Assembly: GCA_964203655.1 (NCBI GenBank)
Contig: CAXNMJ010000002.1
Span: 1-64,000 of the forward strand
Direction of reading: 5' to 3'
From: BACL27 sp947488385
Lineage (GTDB): Bacteria; Actinomycetota; Acidimicrobiia; Acidimicrobiales; Ilumatobacteraceae
DNA length: 64,000 nucleotides
A model generated the notes under the pieces. The model was not told the DNA's origin. It searched no databases and worked only from the letters and a program-made list of their open reading frames with translations. Each line of letters opens with the position of its first letter. Within the stretch, counting starts at the first letter, position 1. Both the position numbers and the translations under genes were made by a program. Positions 1-8,689 of the stretch are shown here, piece after piece.

Positions 1-395
1 AAACTTCGTTTTGAAAGTCGAACTTTGGCAATCTGCCAAGAAGATGTTTTGCCAGTGTGATGTACCAACGCAACATCGCTGACGATTTCATCGCCGTGTT
101 TTTTATCCAATACGTCTTTGCCGAGAAGTTGTTCGCCGGCTCGGGTGCGAAACGGCGTGAGGTTGATGTCCCACGACTTGAGTTGGGCGCCAGAATTGTC
201 AAGCGTGCTGATGCGTGTCGCGCTGACAAAGATTCGGCGGCGCTGGCTGGTGGCGACAAACCCCAAAACTTTTGGCGCCTCAGAGCCTCGACCGGCAACG
301 ACAATAATGTCGTTTATTTTGCCAATTGCCTGACCGCCAGCGTCAAGCAGGGGTAGACGCATGATGCGGAATGCATATAAAAGTTCGCCGACCAT
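1..395 (-). CDS. PRC-barrel / MgtE-type protein, N-terminal part (runs off left edge)
   Basis: About 131 codons of a minus-strand gene are visible; the rest lies beyond base 1. The reading from ATG at 395 contains 'RLPLLDAGGQAIGKINDI', then 'RRIFVSATRIS' and 'INLTPFRTRAGEQLLGKDVLD'. This pattern matches the PRC-barrel-like half domains that precede the MgtE N-terminal and CBS domains in actinobacterial magnesium-transporter-related proteins. A second in-frame ATG lies at 362, but the 11 residues before it fit the family, so 395 is preferred. No strong ribosome site is visible. The gene is divergent from tRNA-Ala. The MgtE part itself is not visible, so membrane transport is an inference from family architecture. 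Confidence 0.6.
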   Translation of the reverse strand, partial: MVGELLYAFRIMRLPLLDAGGQAIGKINDIIVVAGRGSEAPKVLGFVATSQRRRIFVSATRISTLDNSGAQLKSWDINLTPFRTRAGEQLLGKDVLDKKHGDEIVSDVALVHHTGKTSSWQIAKVRLSKRS

Positions 396-466
396 ATAGC
401 GAGGATACCCCCGTATAGGTAACGGACTAGAACGAATTTTTCGCTGTTAGTGTGTCTTCGCCATAC

Positions 467-540
467 GGGGACGTAGCTCAGCTGGCTAGAGCACCTGCTT
501 TGCAAGCAGGGGGTCGTGGGTTCGACTCCCATCGTCTCCA
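467..540 (+). tRNA. tRNA-Ala (anticodon TGC)
   Basis: The cloverleaf folds with acceptor stem GGGGACG/CGTCTCC (one G-T pair) and discriminator A. The anticodon stem is CCTGC/GCAGG around loop TTTGCAA, giving anticodon TGC. The T arm has the usual GTTCGACTC-type loop. CCA is not encoded. Confidence 0.95.
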
Positions 541-758
541 CTTAATTCACCAATTGAATCGACGGCTGGTCACTGAAGACGTCGTGCAGCACACTTCAAA
601 AGTTGTGAATTTGGTGAGTCATCGGCGACAAGTCGGGCCTCAGTTTTGCTGATTTTTCGGGCTTTAGTCGTTACGTCCTTTGGACTTCATTTTCAACTTC
701 CAGAAAAGGCACAAAGCAGGGCAGACTAGAAGAACCGTTAGACATTTAGGAGACGCAG

Positions 759-1928
759 ATGAAAACAGCAGTGATCGTTGATGCAGTAAGAACACCATGC
801 GGCAAGCGCAATGGTCGATTGAAAGATTGGCACCCAGTTGATCTTTCTGCGCACAGCTTGAAAGCCCTCATTGAGCGCACAGGTATTGATCCAGCCGTTA
901 TCGATGATGTCGTCATGGGCTGCGTGATGCAAGTTGGCGAGCAAAGTTTGAATGTTGCGCGCAATGCAATTCTTGCTGCTGGTTGGCCAGAGAGCGTTCC
1001 TGGCACAACAGTTGACCGCCAGTGCGGTTCGAGTCAACAAGCCGCACATTTTGCCGCGCAAGGCGTTATGGCTGGCGCATACGACGTTGTTGTCGCAGCT
1101 GGTGTTGAAGTGATGTCGCGAGTTCCAATGGGCTCGTCGATTGCCGAAGGAAAATTTGGTTTTCCATTTGGTCAAACAGTGCAAGCCCGCTACGCCGCCG
1201 ACGGTGGACTCGTGAACCAAGGCATCTCGGCAGAACTGATCGCCGAAAAATGGAAGATCAGCCGCGAAGATATGGATCGCTACGGCGTTCGTTCGCAGAG
1301 TTACGCTGCGCGCGCAACACAAGAGGGACGATTTCAAAACGAAATCATTCCAACTCTCGATGCCGAAGGCAAAATAATGACTACAGATGAAGGTATTCGC
1401 GAGTCGACTCTTGAAAAACTTGCGACACTCAAACCGGCTTATCGTCCGATTGAAGATGGCGGCAAAGTTACTGCAGGCAACTCGTCGCAAATCACCGACG
1501 GCGCAACAGCCGTTTTGATCATGTCTGAAGAACGGGCCAAGCAACTCGGTCTTAAGCCGCGTGCGCGATTCGTAAATTTTGCGTTGGCCGCAGAAAATCC
1601 TCGCTACATGTTGACTGCGCCAATTCCAGCAACAAAAAAAGTTCTTGAACGAGCAGGATTAAAGATGAGCGATATTGATCTCGTCGAAATCAACGAGGCT
1701 TTCGCTTCTGTTGTGCTCGCTTGGGAGAAAGAACTTCACCCTGACATGGAAAAAGTAAATGTCAACGGTGGCGCAATCGCACTCGGTCACCCACTCGGTG
1801 CTTCGGGTACGCGATTGATGACAACCCTGCTCAACGAACTTGAGCGCACTGGTGGCCGTTACGGTCTGCAGACGATGTGCGAAGGTGGCGGTCTTGCAAA
1901 CGCCACAATTATTGAACGCCTCGGCTAA
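759..1928 (+). CDS. Acetyl-CoA acetyltransferase / 3-ketoacyl-CoA thiolase
   Basis: A 389-residue thiolase, the usual length for the family. It would catalyse Claisen condensation of acyl-CoAs or their thiolysis in the cytoplasm. The N-terminus carries 'DAVRTPCGKRNG'. The nucleophilic cysteine lies in 'VDRQCGSSQQA' (about residue 90), the histidine motif is 'NGGAIALGHPLGASG', and the C-terminal catalytic cysteine is in 'MCEGGGLAN'. The start ATG at 759 follows a TAGGAGA ribosome site. Acetoacetyl-CoA thiolase and beta-oxidation thiolase cannot be told apart from sequence alone. A second thiolase lies at 33897..35087. Confidence 0.93.
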   Translation: MKTAVIVDAVRTPCGKRNGRLKDWHPVDLSAHSLKALIERTGIDPAVIDDVVMGCVMQVGEQSLNVARNAILAAGWPESVPGTTVDRQCGSSQQAAHFAAQGVMAGAYDVVVAAGVEVMSRVPMGSSIAEGKFGFPFGQTVQARYAADGGLVNQGISAELIAEKWKISREDMDRYGVRSQSYAARATQEGRFQNEIIPTLDAEGKIMTTDEGIRESTLEKLATLKPAYRPIEDGGKVTAGNSSQITDGATAVLIMSEERAKQLGLKPRARFVNFALAAENPRYMLTAPIPATKKVLERAGLKMSDIDLVEINEAFASVVLAWEKELHPDMEKVNVNGGAIALGHPLGASGTRLMTTLLNELERTGGRYGLQTMCEGGGLANATIIERLG

Positions 1929-1950
1929 ATAGTTTCACCCGACAAATATC

Positions 1951-2205
1951 TTGGGCAAGATAATTTGGTTTTTACTTGGGGTTGCTCTTCTCTATTTCAT
2001 CTGGAAGACGGGCCTCGGCATGTTGCGCGGCATGACATCTACGCTTCCGCCGCCACCGCCAGCTGGTGAAATGCGAAGAATCAACGTTCGTTATCGATGT
2101 TCAAGTTGCGGTACAGAGCTGCGAATGACAATGGCGCCAGATCAAGATCCACCGCCACCAAAGCACTGCCTTGAAGATATGGACTTGATCGCGCCAGTCG
2201 AGTGA
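1951..2205 (+). CDS. Small membrane-anchored zinc-ribbon-like protein
   Basis: An 84-residue protein starting at TTG 1951, 22 bases after the thiolase stop. Residues 4-20 form one hydrophobic segment (WFLLGVALLYFIW). A short proline run (PPPPPAG) follows. The C-terminal half carries 'CSSCGTELRM' and a later cysteine in 'KHCLEDM', which could form a small zinc ribbon facing the cytoplasm. A second polyproline run sits between the cysteines. I do not recognise a named family and no function is proposed. It is probably cotranscribed with the thiolase. Confidence 0.65.
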   Translation: MGKIIWFLLGVALLYFIWKTGLGMLRGMTSTLPPPPPAGEMRRINVRYRCSSCGTELRMTMAPDQDPPPPKHCLEDMDLIAPVE

Positions 2206-2211
2206 TTTTGG

Positions 2212-2565
2212 TCAGTGGTATTTAGTCGCGGTATACAAACCGCCAAGGACTGCAAGCAAACCTGAGAACAAATACCAATTGTTTCGTCCACCAGGAACAA
2301 AACCAAGGTAATAAAGCAAAATTACTACTGCCCCCACGCCGAGAAGTGAAAACATCAACACCGGCACCCACTGGGGGCTGACACGTTGTTCGCGCAGAGT
2401 CGGTGGCGTGTATCGCGACGAAGCATCAGCAATGTTTTGGCCGTGCATCGAATGAGTATCAGAAGTATCTAAACGATGTGTTTCATGTACGCGACCAGGT
2501 CGAGTGCCTTTTGGGGTAGTTCTTCCACCCGTGCGTCGTTTTTGGCTCGCCATAACTCCATTCAT
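2212..2565 (-). CDS. crgA: CrgA-like cell division inhibitor/scaffold
   Basis: 117 residues. The N-terminal half is basic and hydrophilic. It is followed by 'SPQWVPVLMFSLLGVGAVVI' (first membrane helix), a short extracytoplasmic loop containing 'NNW', and a second helix ending in 'YTATKYH'. This two-helix layout with S-P-x-W-V-P before the first helix is typical of actinobacterial CrgA, which binds FtsZ, FtsQ and penicillin-binding proteins at the septum. Placement beside the pabA/pknB cluster is the same as in Mycobacterium and Streptomyces. The ATG at 2565 is the outermost start; ATG at 2553 is an alternative preceded by GGAG at a very short spacing. Confidence 0.88.
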   Translation of the reverse strand: MNGVMASQKRRTGGRTTPKGTRPGRVHETHRLDTSDTHSMHGQNIADASSRYTPPTLREQRVSPQWVPVLMFSLLGVGAVVILLYYLGFVPGGRNNWYLFSGLLAVLGGLYTATKYH

Positions 2566-2619
2566 TGTAGGGGGATAAACCGCTTTGGAATTGCCTAAAT
2601 AACAGGCAGGCTGAAGGCG

Positions 2620-3210
2620 ATGAATAACTCAAGTCCGCGCATTTTGGTGATCGACAACTACGACAGCTTTGTCTTTAATCTCGTGCAATATCTCGGCGAG
2701 TTGGGTTCACAACCGATCGTCGTGCGAAATGACCAGATGACAGTTGCAGAAGCTTTGGCGACAAAACCAGATGGAGTTTTATTGTCGCCTGGTCCAGGTC
2801 AACCTCAAGATGCAGGAATTTTATGTGCAGCAGTCAAGGCGTTCGCCGGCGTAGCGCCAATTTTTGGTGTTTGTTTGGGGCATCAAGCCATTGGCCATGT
2901 CTTTGGCGCAAAAATAGTTAGCGCACCTGAACTACAGCACGGTAAGACTTCTGAAATTAATCATGACAATTCTGGCGTGTTCAAAGAAATAGTTTCTCCG
3001 CTGACTGCAACCCGTTATCACTCACTCGTTATAGAACCAAGTTCGGTGCCAGCCGAGTTAGAAGTTACGGCGACAACAAAAGACGGCATCATCATGGGCA
3101 TCCGCCATCGTCAATTTGAGATCGAAGGCGTGCAGTTTCACCCAGAGAGTGTTTTGACCCAAAATGGGCACGAGATAATCAAAAATTTTATACAGAGATG
3201 TAGAAACTAA
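2620..3210 (+). CDS. pabA: Class I glutamine amidotransferase, PabA/TrpG type
   Basis: A 196-residue glutaminase subunit that would supply ammonia to aminodeoxychorismate or anthranilate synthase. It starts 'ILVIDNYDSFVFNLVQYLGE', has the oxyanion motif 'LSPGPGQP', the nucleophile cysteine in 'FGVCLGHQAIG' (about residue 88) and the His-Glu pair in 'VQFHPESVLT'. The matching PabB/TrpE subunit is not adjacent. The gene sits between crgA and pknB, as in mycobacteria, where it is annotated trpG. PabA and TrpG cannot be separated on sequence, and one protein often serves both roles. Confidence 0.9.
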   Translation: MNNSSPRILVIDNYDSFVFNLVQYLGELGSQPIVVRNDQMTVAEALATKPDGVLLSPGPGQPQDAGILCAAVKAFAGVAPIFGVCLGHQAIGHVFGAKIVSAPELQHGKTSEINHDNSGVFKEIVSPLTATRYHSLVIEPSSVPAELEVTATTKDGIIMGIRHRQFEIEGVQFHPESVLTQNGHEIIKNFIQRCRN

Positions 3211-3212
3211 AA

Positions 3213-5177
3213 CTACGGATTTGCTGAAACTGCTCGACCAACCGTCAAGCGAAGAACGAATCCAGGGTCAACTAATGTTCCAGCATTTGTCCCTTGAGAA
3301 ATTACCTTGCCGTTGTTGATGTCGTTTGCAGGCACGTCTTGATACTTGATCTCAGGTGTTAGTCCGGCATTTGCGAGTTGGCTTTTGGCTTCATTTTCAG
3401 TTTGCCCTTCGAGTTGTGGAACTGCAATCTTGTTGCCACCAGTTGAAACAAAAACAGCGATTGCAGCACCCGACGGATTCTCGGCGCCGATCGCAGGCTC
3501 TGTTCGAATCACCCGTCCAATCTCAATTGTCGCGCTCGCTTCATTTACCAAAGTGACGACAAAGCTATATGGCGGATTTTGCAGCAACTGTTGTGCAGCT
3601 GTTGCCACTTGTCCCTGCACGTTTGGCACAATGGCTTGACCAAGACCTCCTGAAACCACGACTGCAATTGCTGAGCCAGACCGAACCGCTGTATCAACTT
3701 TTGGTTCTTGAGACATGATTTGATTTTCTGGAATTTTTGGATCATTGCGCACTTCTTTAATTGAAAGTTGCAAACCCAGTGGCGCAAGCAGCGCCGTCGC
3801 TTCTTTAACCGTCAACCCTCGCACAAGAGGCACAATCACTGGTGTGCTCGCAGGGTTGTAAGTGATCGTGATCGTGTCGCCAGAGCGAGCCAAAACGCTT
3901 GGTGGCGGGTCTTGTGAGTAGACAACGTCATTGCCCACACCGTCTTTGGTGGCAGCGTAAGGTATCGGCGAAAACCCAAGCGCCAGCAAAGTTTCGCTGG
4001 CTTCTTTCACCGTCAAGTTTCTAACATCAGGCACGGTGATCGGTGCATTAGACGAACTTCGAGTGAGCGTTTGATATAAAAAGATTCCACCAGCAAGCAA
4101 AACAATTGCCGAAAACAATGCTCCGAAAACAAACAGCGCTGTGCGCTGTGGTCCTTTGTCGTCATACGGAGGATAATTATCAGCTTTCGTGCTGACGCCC
4201 GCAGTTTTTGGCATCACTTGTGTGGCTGCATCTTGTGCATTGACAACAGTTGTAGTTTCTTTGTCTGTTAGAGGCAAAACCCGAGTTGCTTCGACTGTTC
4301 GTGCTTCTTCCGACGCATTTGTTGTCATCGCCATCACTGGCATACCTTCGACGAATCGACGAAGCTCATCACGCACTTCTTCTGCGGTTGTATATCTATC
4401 GTCAGGAGATTTCCGCATGCATTTCGTCACGATTGCGGCAAGTTCTGCTGGTACTGAAGCGACTCTTTCAATGAGTGGCATCGGCTGTTCATGAACTTGT
4501 TTGTAGGCAATCGCAACTGCGTTTTCTCCGGTAAATGGCGCAACACCACTCAACATCTCGTACATCACAATGCCAAGCGAGTAGATATCGCTACGTTGAT
4601 CAGTAAATGTGCCTTGAGCTTGTTCAGGTGAAAAGTATGTAGCCGTTCCCATTACTGCACCTGTTTGAGTCAAGCCTTGTTCGACTCCTGCGCCTAGCGC
4701 ACGTGCAATTCCAAAGTCTGCAACCTTCACTTGGCCAACAGTGCTGACGAGAATATTTCCGGGCTTCACGTCGCGATGAATCACGCCGTTTTGGTGGGCA
4801 GACCCGAGTGCTGCCGCGACCTCGCTCATCACATCGCAAACTTGCATTGGGGTCAATGTTCCACTTTGTTTCAAAATGTCGGCAAGCGTCCGCCCATTCA
4901 CGTACTCCATTGCGATGTAGTAAGTGTTGTTGACCTTGCCCCAGTCGTAAACGCCAACAATATTTGGATGATTTAAGTTCGCCGCTGCTTGCGCCTCGCG
5001 CCGAAATCGCTCGACGAATGCCGGATCAGTTGCAAACTCCGGAAACAAGACTTTGATCGCCACTGGACGATCCAGCAAAATATCGCGTGCCTGAAAAATT
5101 TCAGCCATGCCGCCACGACCAATGCGCTTGCCAATTTCGTATCGATCGTTGACGATTGCACGATTTGTGTCGCTCAT
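3213..5177 (-). CDS. pknB: Serine/threonine protein kinase PknB with PASTA repeats
   Basis: 654 residues. The cytoplasmic kinase domain spans about 12-275, with a glycine loop 'IGRGGMAEI', ATP-binding Lys42, catalytic 'HRDVKPGN' (Asp136) and DFG at 154-156. A juxtamembrane linker leads to one membrane helix near 347-372. Four extracytoplasmic PASTA repeats follow, starting at 'ITVPDVRNLT', 'VIVPLVRGLT', 'AIVPNVQGQ' and 'IAVPQLEGQ'. In actinobacteria such kinases sense muropeptides or lipid II and control growth and division. Its ATG overlaps the stop of the upstream phosphatase gene by four bases (ATGA), showing translational coupling. The stop lies 3 bases from that of the convergent pabA gene. 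Confidence 0.96.
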   Translation of the reverse strand: MSDTNRAIVNDRYEIGKRIGRGGMAEIFQARDILLDRPVAIKVLFPEFATDPAFVERFRREAQAAANLNHPNIVGVYDWGKVNNTYYIAMEYVNGRTLADILKQSGTLTPMQVCDVMSEVAAALGSAHQNGVIHRDVKPGNILVSTVGQVKVADFGIARALGAGVEQGLTQTGAVMGTATYFSPEQAQGTFTDQRSDIYSLGIVMYEMLSGVAPFTGENAVAIAYKQVHEQPMPLIERVASVPAELAAIVTKCMRKSPDDRYTTAEEVRDELRRFVEGMPVMAMTTNASEEARTVEATRVLPLTDKETTTVVNAQDAATQVMPKTAGVSTKADNYPPYDDKGPQRTALFVFGALFSAIVLLAGGIFLYQTLTRSSSNAPITVPDVRNLTVKEASETLLALGFSPIPYAATKDGVGNDVVYSQDPPPSVLARSGDTITITYNPASTPVIVPLVRGLTVKEATALLAPLGLQLSIKEVRNDPKIPENQIMSQEPKVDTAVRSGSAIAVVVSGGLGQAIVPNVQGQVATAAQQLLQNPPYSFVVTLVNEASATIEIGRVIRTEPAIGAENPSGAAIAVFVSTGGNKIAVPQLEGQTENEAKSQLANAGLTPEIKYQDVPANDINNGKVISQGTNAGTLVDPGFVLRLTVGRAVSANP

Positions 5178-6289
5178 GGTTTAGCCGCTTCAATCACGTC
5201 GCGAATTTGGTTGACATAGTCCTGCGCATCTGTTGCTGAGCCAAAGGCCGGCTGCGCCGAAATTTCTTTGGCCAAACCGTAACTCAAGTTGTCGCGAGTC
5301 AAAGTGCTGTCAGCTTCGATTGTCGGATTAACCCACAAGAAGTTCTTGCCGCGGTAGATCAGCACTCTGGCGTCGGTTTTCTGACTTTCGTAGGCGACAA
5401 AATATCCACTGCGAAGATACGAGGCAACAAATACAACACCAACTACAAAAATTGCAGCTACTGCGCTGCTGACAGCAAGCTTTTTAATCAGTGATTTTTT
5501 CTTAGATGTTGCAGAGAGCACAGTCTCGCCACTATTTGTCGAAACAGAAGTTGCTGATTTTCCATCGGCAACAACATCGACTACGACGACGGTGATGTTG
5601 TCTCGACCACCATTTTGATTTGCGATGACAACCAGTTGATCTGCAAGTTTCTGAGGGCTAATTGGCTGCTTTACGCACTGCTCAATTGCTTCATCTGTTA
5701 CTTCGTCTACCAAACCATCACTACACAGGATGTATCGGTCACCATTGATTAGTGGCAGTGTCCATGTATCAACTGCAACATTGGGTTCAATGCCAAGCGC
5801 GCGGGTAACAATGTTTCTGCGAGCATGAGTTCGCGCCTCTTCTTTGGTGATCAAACCTTCGCTGACTAATTCTTGAACGTAAGAATGGTCCACACTCACT
5901 TGACGAAATTCGCCGTTGCGAAGCAAATATGTTCGCGAGTCGCCAATGTTGGCCACCGACACGGAGACTTCGGAGTTTCTGTTTGATGGGGTTAATGCGA
6001 GTGCGGTCAGGGTCGTCCCCATACCGCGTTGGTCAGTTTGATCTGCCGATGCCTGAAAGATCGTCTTGTTGATTTGTTTGATCACTTCGGAAAGCTGATT
6101 TGCATCTGCGACACCAGCTTTTTGTGCATCACCAAGCATTTTTATCGCCATCGCGCTCGCTACTTCGCCAGCGTTATGACCGCCCATGCCGTCGGCAACA
6201 ACGAACATTCCGTCTTGGGCCAGAAATGAATCTTCGTTTTGGACTCTAAGCGTTCCCGTATCCGTCGCCGCACCCCAATTCACCAGCAT
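5174..6289 (-). CDS. pstP: PP2C-family serine/threonine phosphatase (PstP-like)
   Basis: 371 residues from ATG 6289. The PP2C metal-binding motifs are present: 'NEDSF', 'VADGMGGHNAGE', 'GDSRTYLL' and 'CSDGLVDEV', with 'GGRDNITVVVV' near the end of the domain. One membrane helix follows (VAAIFVVGVVFVASYL) and then an extracytoplasmic tail of about 80 residues. It would reverse PknB-type phosphorylation. The start at 6289 matches the family, which begins just before 'GAATDTGTLRVQNED'; an upstream ATG at 6355 would add 22 unusual residues and overlap fhaA. It lies between fhaA and pknB in one operon. Confidence 0.93.
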   Translation of the reverse strand: MLVNWGAATDTGTLRVQNEDSFLAQDGMFVVADGMGGHNAGEVASAMAIKMLGDAQKAGVADANQLSEVIKQINKTIFQASADQTDQRGMGTTLTALALTPSNRNSEVSVSVANIGDSRTYLLRNGEFRQVSVDHSYVQELVSEGLITKEEARTHARRNIVTRALGIEPNVAVDTWTLPLINGDRYILCSDGLVDEVTDEAIEQCVKQPISPQKLADQLVVIANQNGGRDNITVVVVDVVADGKSATSVSTNSGETVLSATSKKKSLIKKLAVSSAVAAIFVVGVVFVASYLRSGYFVAYESQKTDARVLIYRGKNFLWVNPTIEADSTLTRDNLSYGLAKEISAQPAFGSATDAQDYVNQIRDVIEAAKP

Positions 6290-6320
6290 CAGAGTGTTTT
6301 GCTTTCGATGACCTTGAATT

Positions 6321-6983
6321 TCATGAAATTTCAAACCTCGCACCCGAAGTACCAAAGGCGAGCTCGTCGCCGTTCACCAGCAACTGTTCTTGCGCAATTT
6401 TCTGGCCGTTTATTTTTGTGCCGTTGGTACTTCCTAGGTCCAGAATCTTCCAACCATCCGCCGTGCGACGCATTTGGGCATGCTCACGACTTACGTTGCT
6501 GTCGTTGAACACAACTCGGCAAGTGGCCTGACGACCGATTTTTATCGAATCTCCCTCAAGCACCACACGATCACCGTTTGCTAAAACCAACACTGCATCT
6601 ACCATTGGCTTAACAGCGGCAACGGTTGTTGTCTGCGTTAATTTCTGGTCATCTGAGGCTGGTGCACTTTGGGTTTGAGGCGTTTCAACTTCAGTAGTGA
6701 TTTCAAATTTGCCGGTTTTTACAGTGTCGTTAACCGTTAAGACCACCGAAATAGGCGAGTGATGCCTAAGACCATTTTGCTCGGCATATTGAGTTGCTGC
6801 CTCAGCAAGTTCGCGCAAAAGGTATTTTTCGATATCCGCAAAGGCGGCGTAGTCTTCGGCGCTCAAGCTGACAATAAAATTAGGGTTTATCGGATCAGAC
6901 TTGTCAAATGAATCAATAAGTCCAAGAAGCTCACGACCAAGGTTTATTGGTCTGATTGCAGAGCCATACGCGCGCGCAAACAT
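6321..6983 (-). CDS. fhaA: FHA-domain protein with DUF3662 domain (FhaA-like)
   Basis: 220 residues. The N-terminal part ('FARAYGSAIRPINLGREL' onwards, to about residue 115) resembles the DUF3662 domain of mycobacterial FhaA. The C-terminal FHA domain binds phosphothreonine: 'IKIGRQATC', 'SNVSREHAQMR' and 'GSTNGTKING'. FhaA links PknB signalling to peptidoglycan precursor export. The protein is shorter than mycobacterial FhaA, with a short linker. An in-frame TAG lies four codons before ATG 6983, so the start is fixed unless the family's usual extra N-terminal residues were lost. First gene of the fhaA-pstP-pknB operon. Confidence 0.92.
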   Translation of the reverse strand: MFARAYGSAIRPINLGRELLGLIDSFDKSDPINPNFIVSLSAEDYAAFADIEKYLLRELAEAATQYAEQNGLRHHSPISVVLTVNDTVKTGKFEITTEVETPQTQSAPASDDQKLTQTTTVAAVKPMVDAVLVLANGDRVVLEGDSIKIGRQATCRVVFNDSNVSREHAQMRRTADGWKILDLGSTNGTKINGQKIAQEQLLVNGDELAFGTSGARFEIS

Positions 6984-7038
6984 GTAACAATTCTACGCCC
7001 CACGGCTATACATAACTGTTAGCGTCAATAGTCCATTC

Positions 7039-7121
7039 GGGCGAGTGGCGAAATGGCAGACGCGCTGGCTTCAGGTGCCAGTGTTCGCAAGAACGTGGGG
7101 GTTCAAGTCCCCCCCCGCCCA
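7039..7121 (+). tRNA. tRNA-Leu (anticodon CAG)
   Basis: Class II tRNA with a variable arm (GTTCGCAAGAAC). The anticodon stem CTGGC/GCCAG encloses TTCAGGT, giving CAG. The T stem is GGGGG/CCCCC. The acceptor GGGCGAG/CCCGCCC has one A-C mismatch at the sixth pair. CCA is not encoded. It sits between the signalling cluster and the polysaccharide locus, 8 bases from the stop of the next gene. Confidence 0.93.
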
Positions 7122-7129
7122 CAAAATAT

Positions 7130-8689
7130 TTATTGGATTCGACAATATTCGTCGGTATAAATTCTGTTACCCCAACGATTTGTAATTTGTTCAAGTTCTT
7201 CTGGCGTCGAAATATTTGGTCGTGATGCAGTTTCAAAGTGAAACAAGCGAGCAAACGGCGTCCAAATTATGCGATAGCCGCGATCCAGTAACTTGAACGA
7301 CAGATCAATGTCGTTAAATGACAACGGAAACGTGTTGCTAAGTCCACCCACTTCAAAATACGCATTACGACGAACCATTACGCAAGCACCCGTCACTCCG
7401 CTGCACTCACGGGCCACTTTTAGTATTCCTAATTCGCCAAGCTCGTTGCTTGAGCGACCATTATAAAAATTATGTGGAAACGGAGTGTGTGAATGACCAG
7501 CGCTCTGGATGCGTCCATCTTCGAGCAACAACATTGGGCCAACCATCGCAACATCTGGCTCTTGCAGATAGCCCAACATCGTCTCGAGCCAATCATGGCT
7601 GATGACCTCAGTGTCGTCATTCAGTAAAACAAAGAATGGCGCATCACTGTTTACAACACCCAAGTTGCATTTGTCCGAAAAGTTAAAAGGCTTGTCATAT
7701 TGAATAACTTTCAAACGACTAGGGCTGACCCTTTTGAGTTCATTACAAACTTCTTCAGGTGTATTTGTGTCAACGACAACGATAATTTCAAAATTTTGGT
7801 ATGAGGTCTTACGCTCAATACTTTCAACAGCATTGATAACCAAAGATGTGTCCACCCCAAATAAGGGCTTTCGAGTACCACATGTCGGTATGACGATGCT
7901 TATTTTTGGCAAGTTTTTCAAGTCTCGACTCACACGAATCAATGAATAAGGTTCAACTTCGTCAACTTTTGCATCCACATTGTTTCTTTGCAAATGTTCA
8001 GTCACGGCTTTTTTTGCGCTAACAAATGCATAGGGCTTTTCATTTGCGGCGATTGAAACCGATCCAGGTACTGAACGCCAGTGATACAAAACCTTAGGGA
8101 TATGTGAAATCTGTGAAGTCTTTTCGGTAACCCGCAATATCAAGTCATAGTCCTGCGAGCCTTCAAAACCTCTTCGAAAACGTCCGACTTTGTTTACGAG
8201 ATCACGACGAATCACCGAGAGGTGAGAGCAGTAATTATGGGCTAATAGCCGCTCTGGCGACCACTTTGGTTTCTTGAACTCGTCGTAGTGTTCGCCATCT
8301 ACAGTTATTTTGTCTTCGTCGGTGTAGATGTAATCAACAAACGAATTCTTGGCGATTTCGTTAGCTACTGCAGTCAGGGCTTCGGCATGCAGTTCGTCGT
8401 CGTTGTCAAGAAGAACAACAAATTCTCCAGTCGCTAACGAGAGAGCATCGTTGCTGGCTTCAATAATCCCACCATTTTCTGAACGAAAATACACAACGAC
8501 TCGACTGTCTGAGACTTGAAGTTGTTTAAGTCTGGTTGCCACATATGGATCAGTTGATTTGTCGTCAACCAAACACCACTGCCAATCAGAGAACTCTTGT
8601 GCGTAGACCGACTCAACACATTTTTCAAACGCATCGTGTGGCGGGTTGTAAACCGGCGTGATAATGCTAAAGCGTGGTGATTTCACCAT
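7130..8689 (-). CDS. Family 2 glycosyltransferase, two GT-A modules
   Basis: 519 residues. The first GT-A module begins 'FSIITPVYNPPHDAF' and has its acidic motif in 'LLDNDDELH' plus 'YIYTDEDK'. The second begins near residue 260 ('KISIVIPTCGTR') and has 'LLNDDTEV'. The tandem layout is known from rhamnosyl- and O-antigen glycosyltransferases. It would add sugars to a lipid-linked glycan at the inner face of the membrane. The start ATG follows directly after the stop of the coiled-coil gene at 8690, so the two are translated together. The sugar donor cannot be read from sequence. Confidence 0.9.
   Translation of the reverse strand: MVKSPRFSIITPVYNPPHDAFEKCVESVYAQEFSDWQWCLVDDKSTDPYVATRLKQLQVSDSRVVVYFRSENGGIIEASNDALSLATGEFVVLLDNDDELHAEALTAVANEIAKNSFVDYIYTDEDKITVDGEHYDEFKKPKWSPERLLAHNYCSHLSVIRRDLVNKVGRFRRGFEGSQDYDLILRVTEKTSQISHIPKVLYHWRSVPGSVSIAANEKPYAFVSAKKAVTEHLQRNNVDAKVDEVEPYSLIRVSRDLKNLPKISIVIPTCGTRKPLFGVDTSLVINAVESIERKTSYQNFEIIVVVDTNTPEEVCNELKRVSPSRLKVIQYDKPFNFSDKCNLGVVNSDAPFFVLLNDDTEVISHDWLETMLGYLQEPDVAMVGPMLLLEDGRIQSAGHSHTPFPHNFYNGRSSNELGELGILKVARECSGVTGACVMVRRNAYFEVGGLSNTFPLSFNDIDLSFKLLDRGYRIIWTPFARLFHFETASRPNISTPEELEQITNRWGNRIYTDEYCRIQ

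Noticed and set aside
541..758. Possible regulatory RNA or small gene between tRNA-Ala and the thiolase
   Set aside because: No convincing hairpin, riboswitch core or conserved frame was seen in these 218 bases.
738..1544. Long minus-strand open frame opposite the thiolase
   Set aside because: It is a shadow of the thiolase frame, cysteine- and histidine-rich without any motif.
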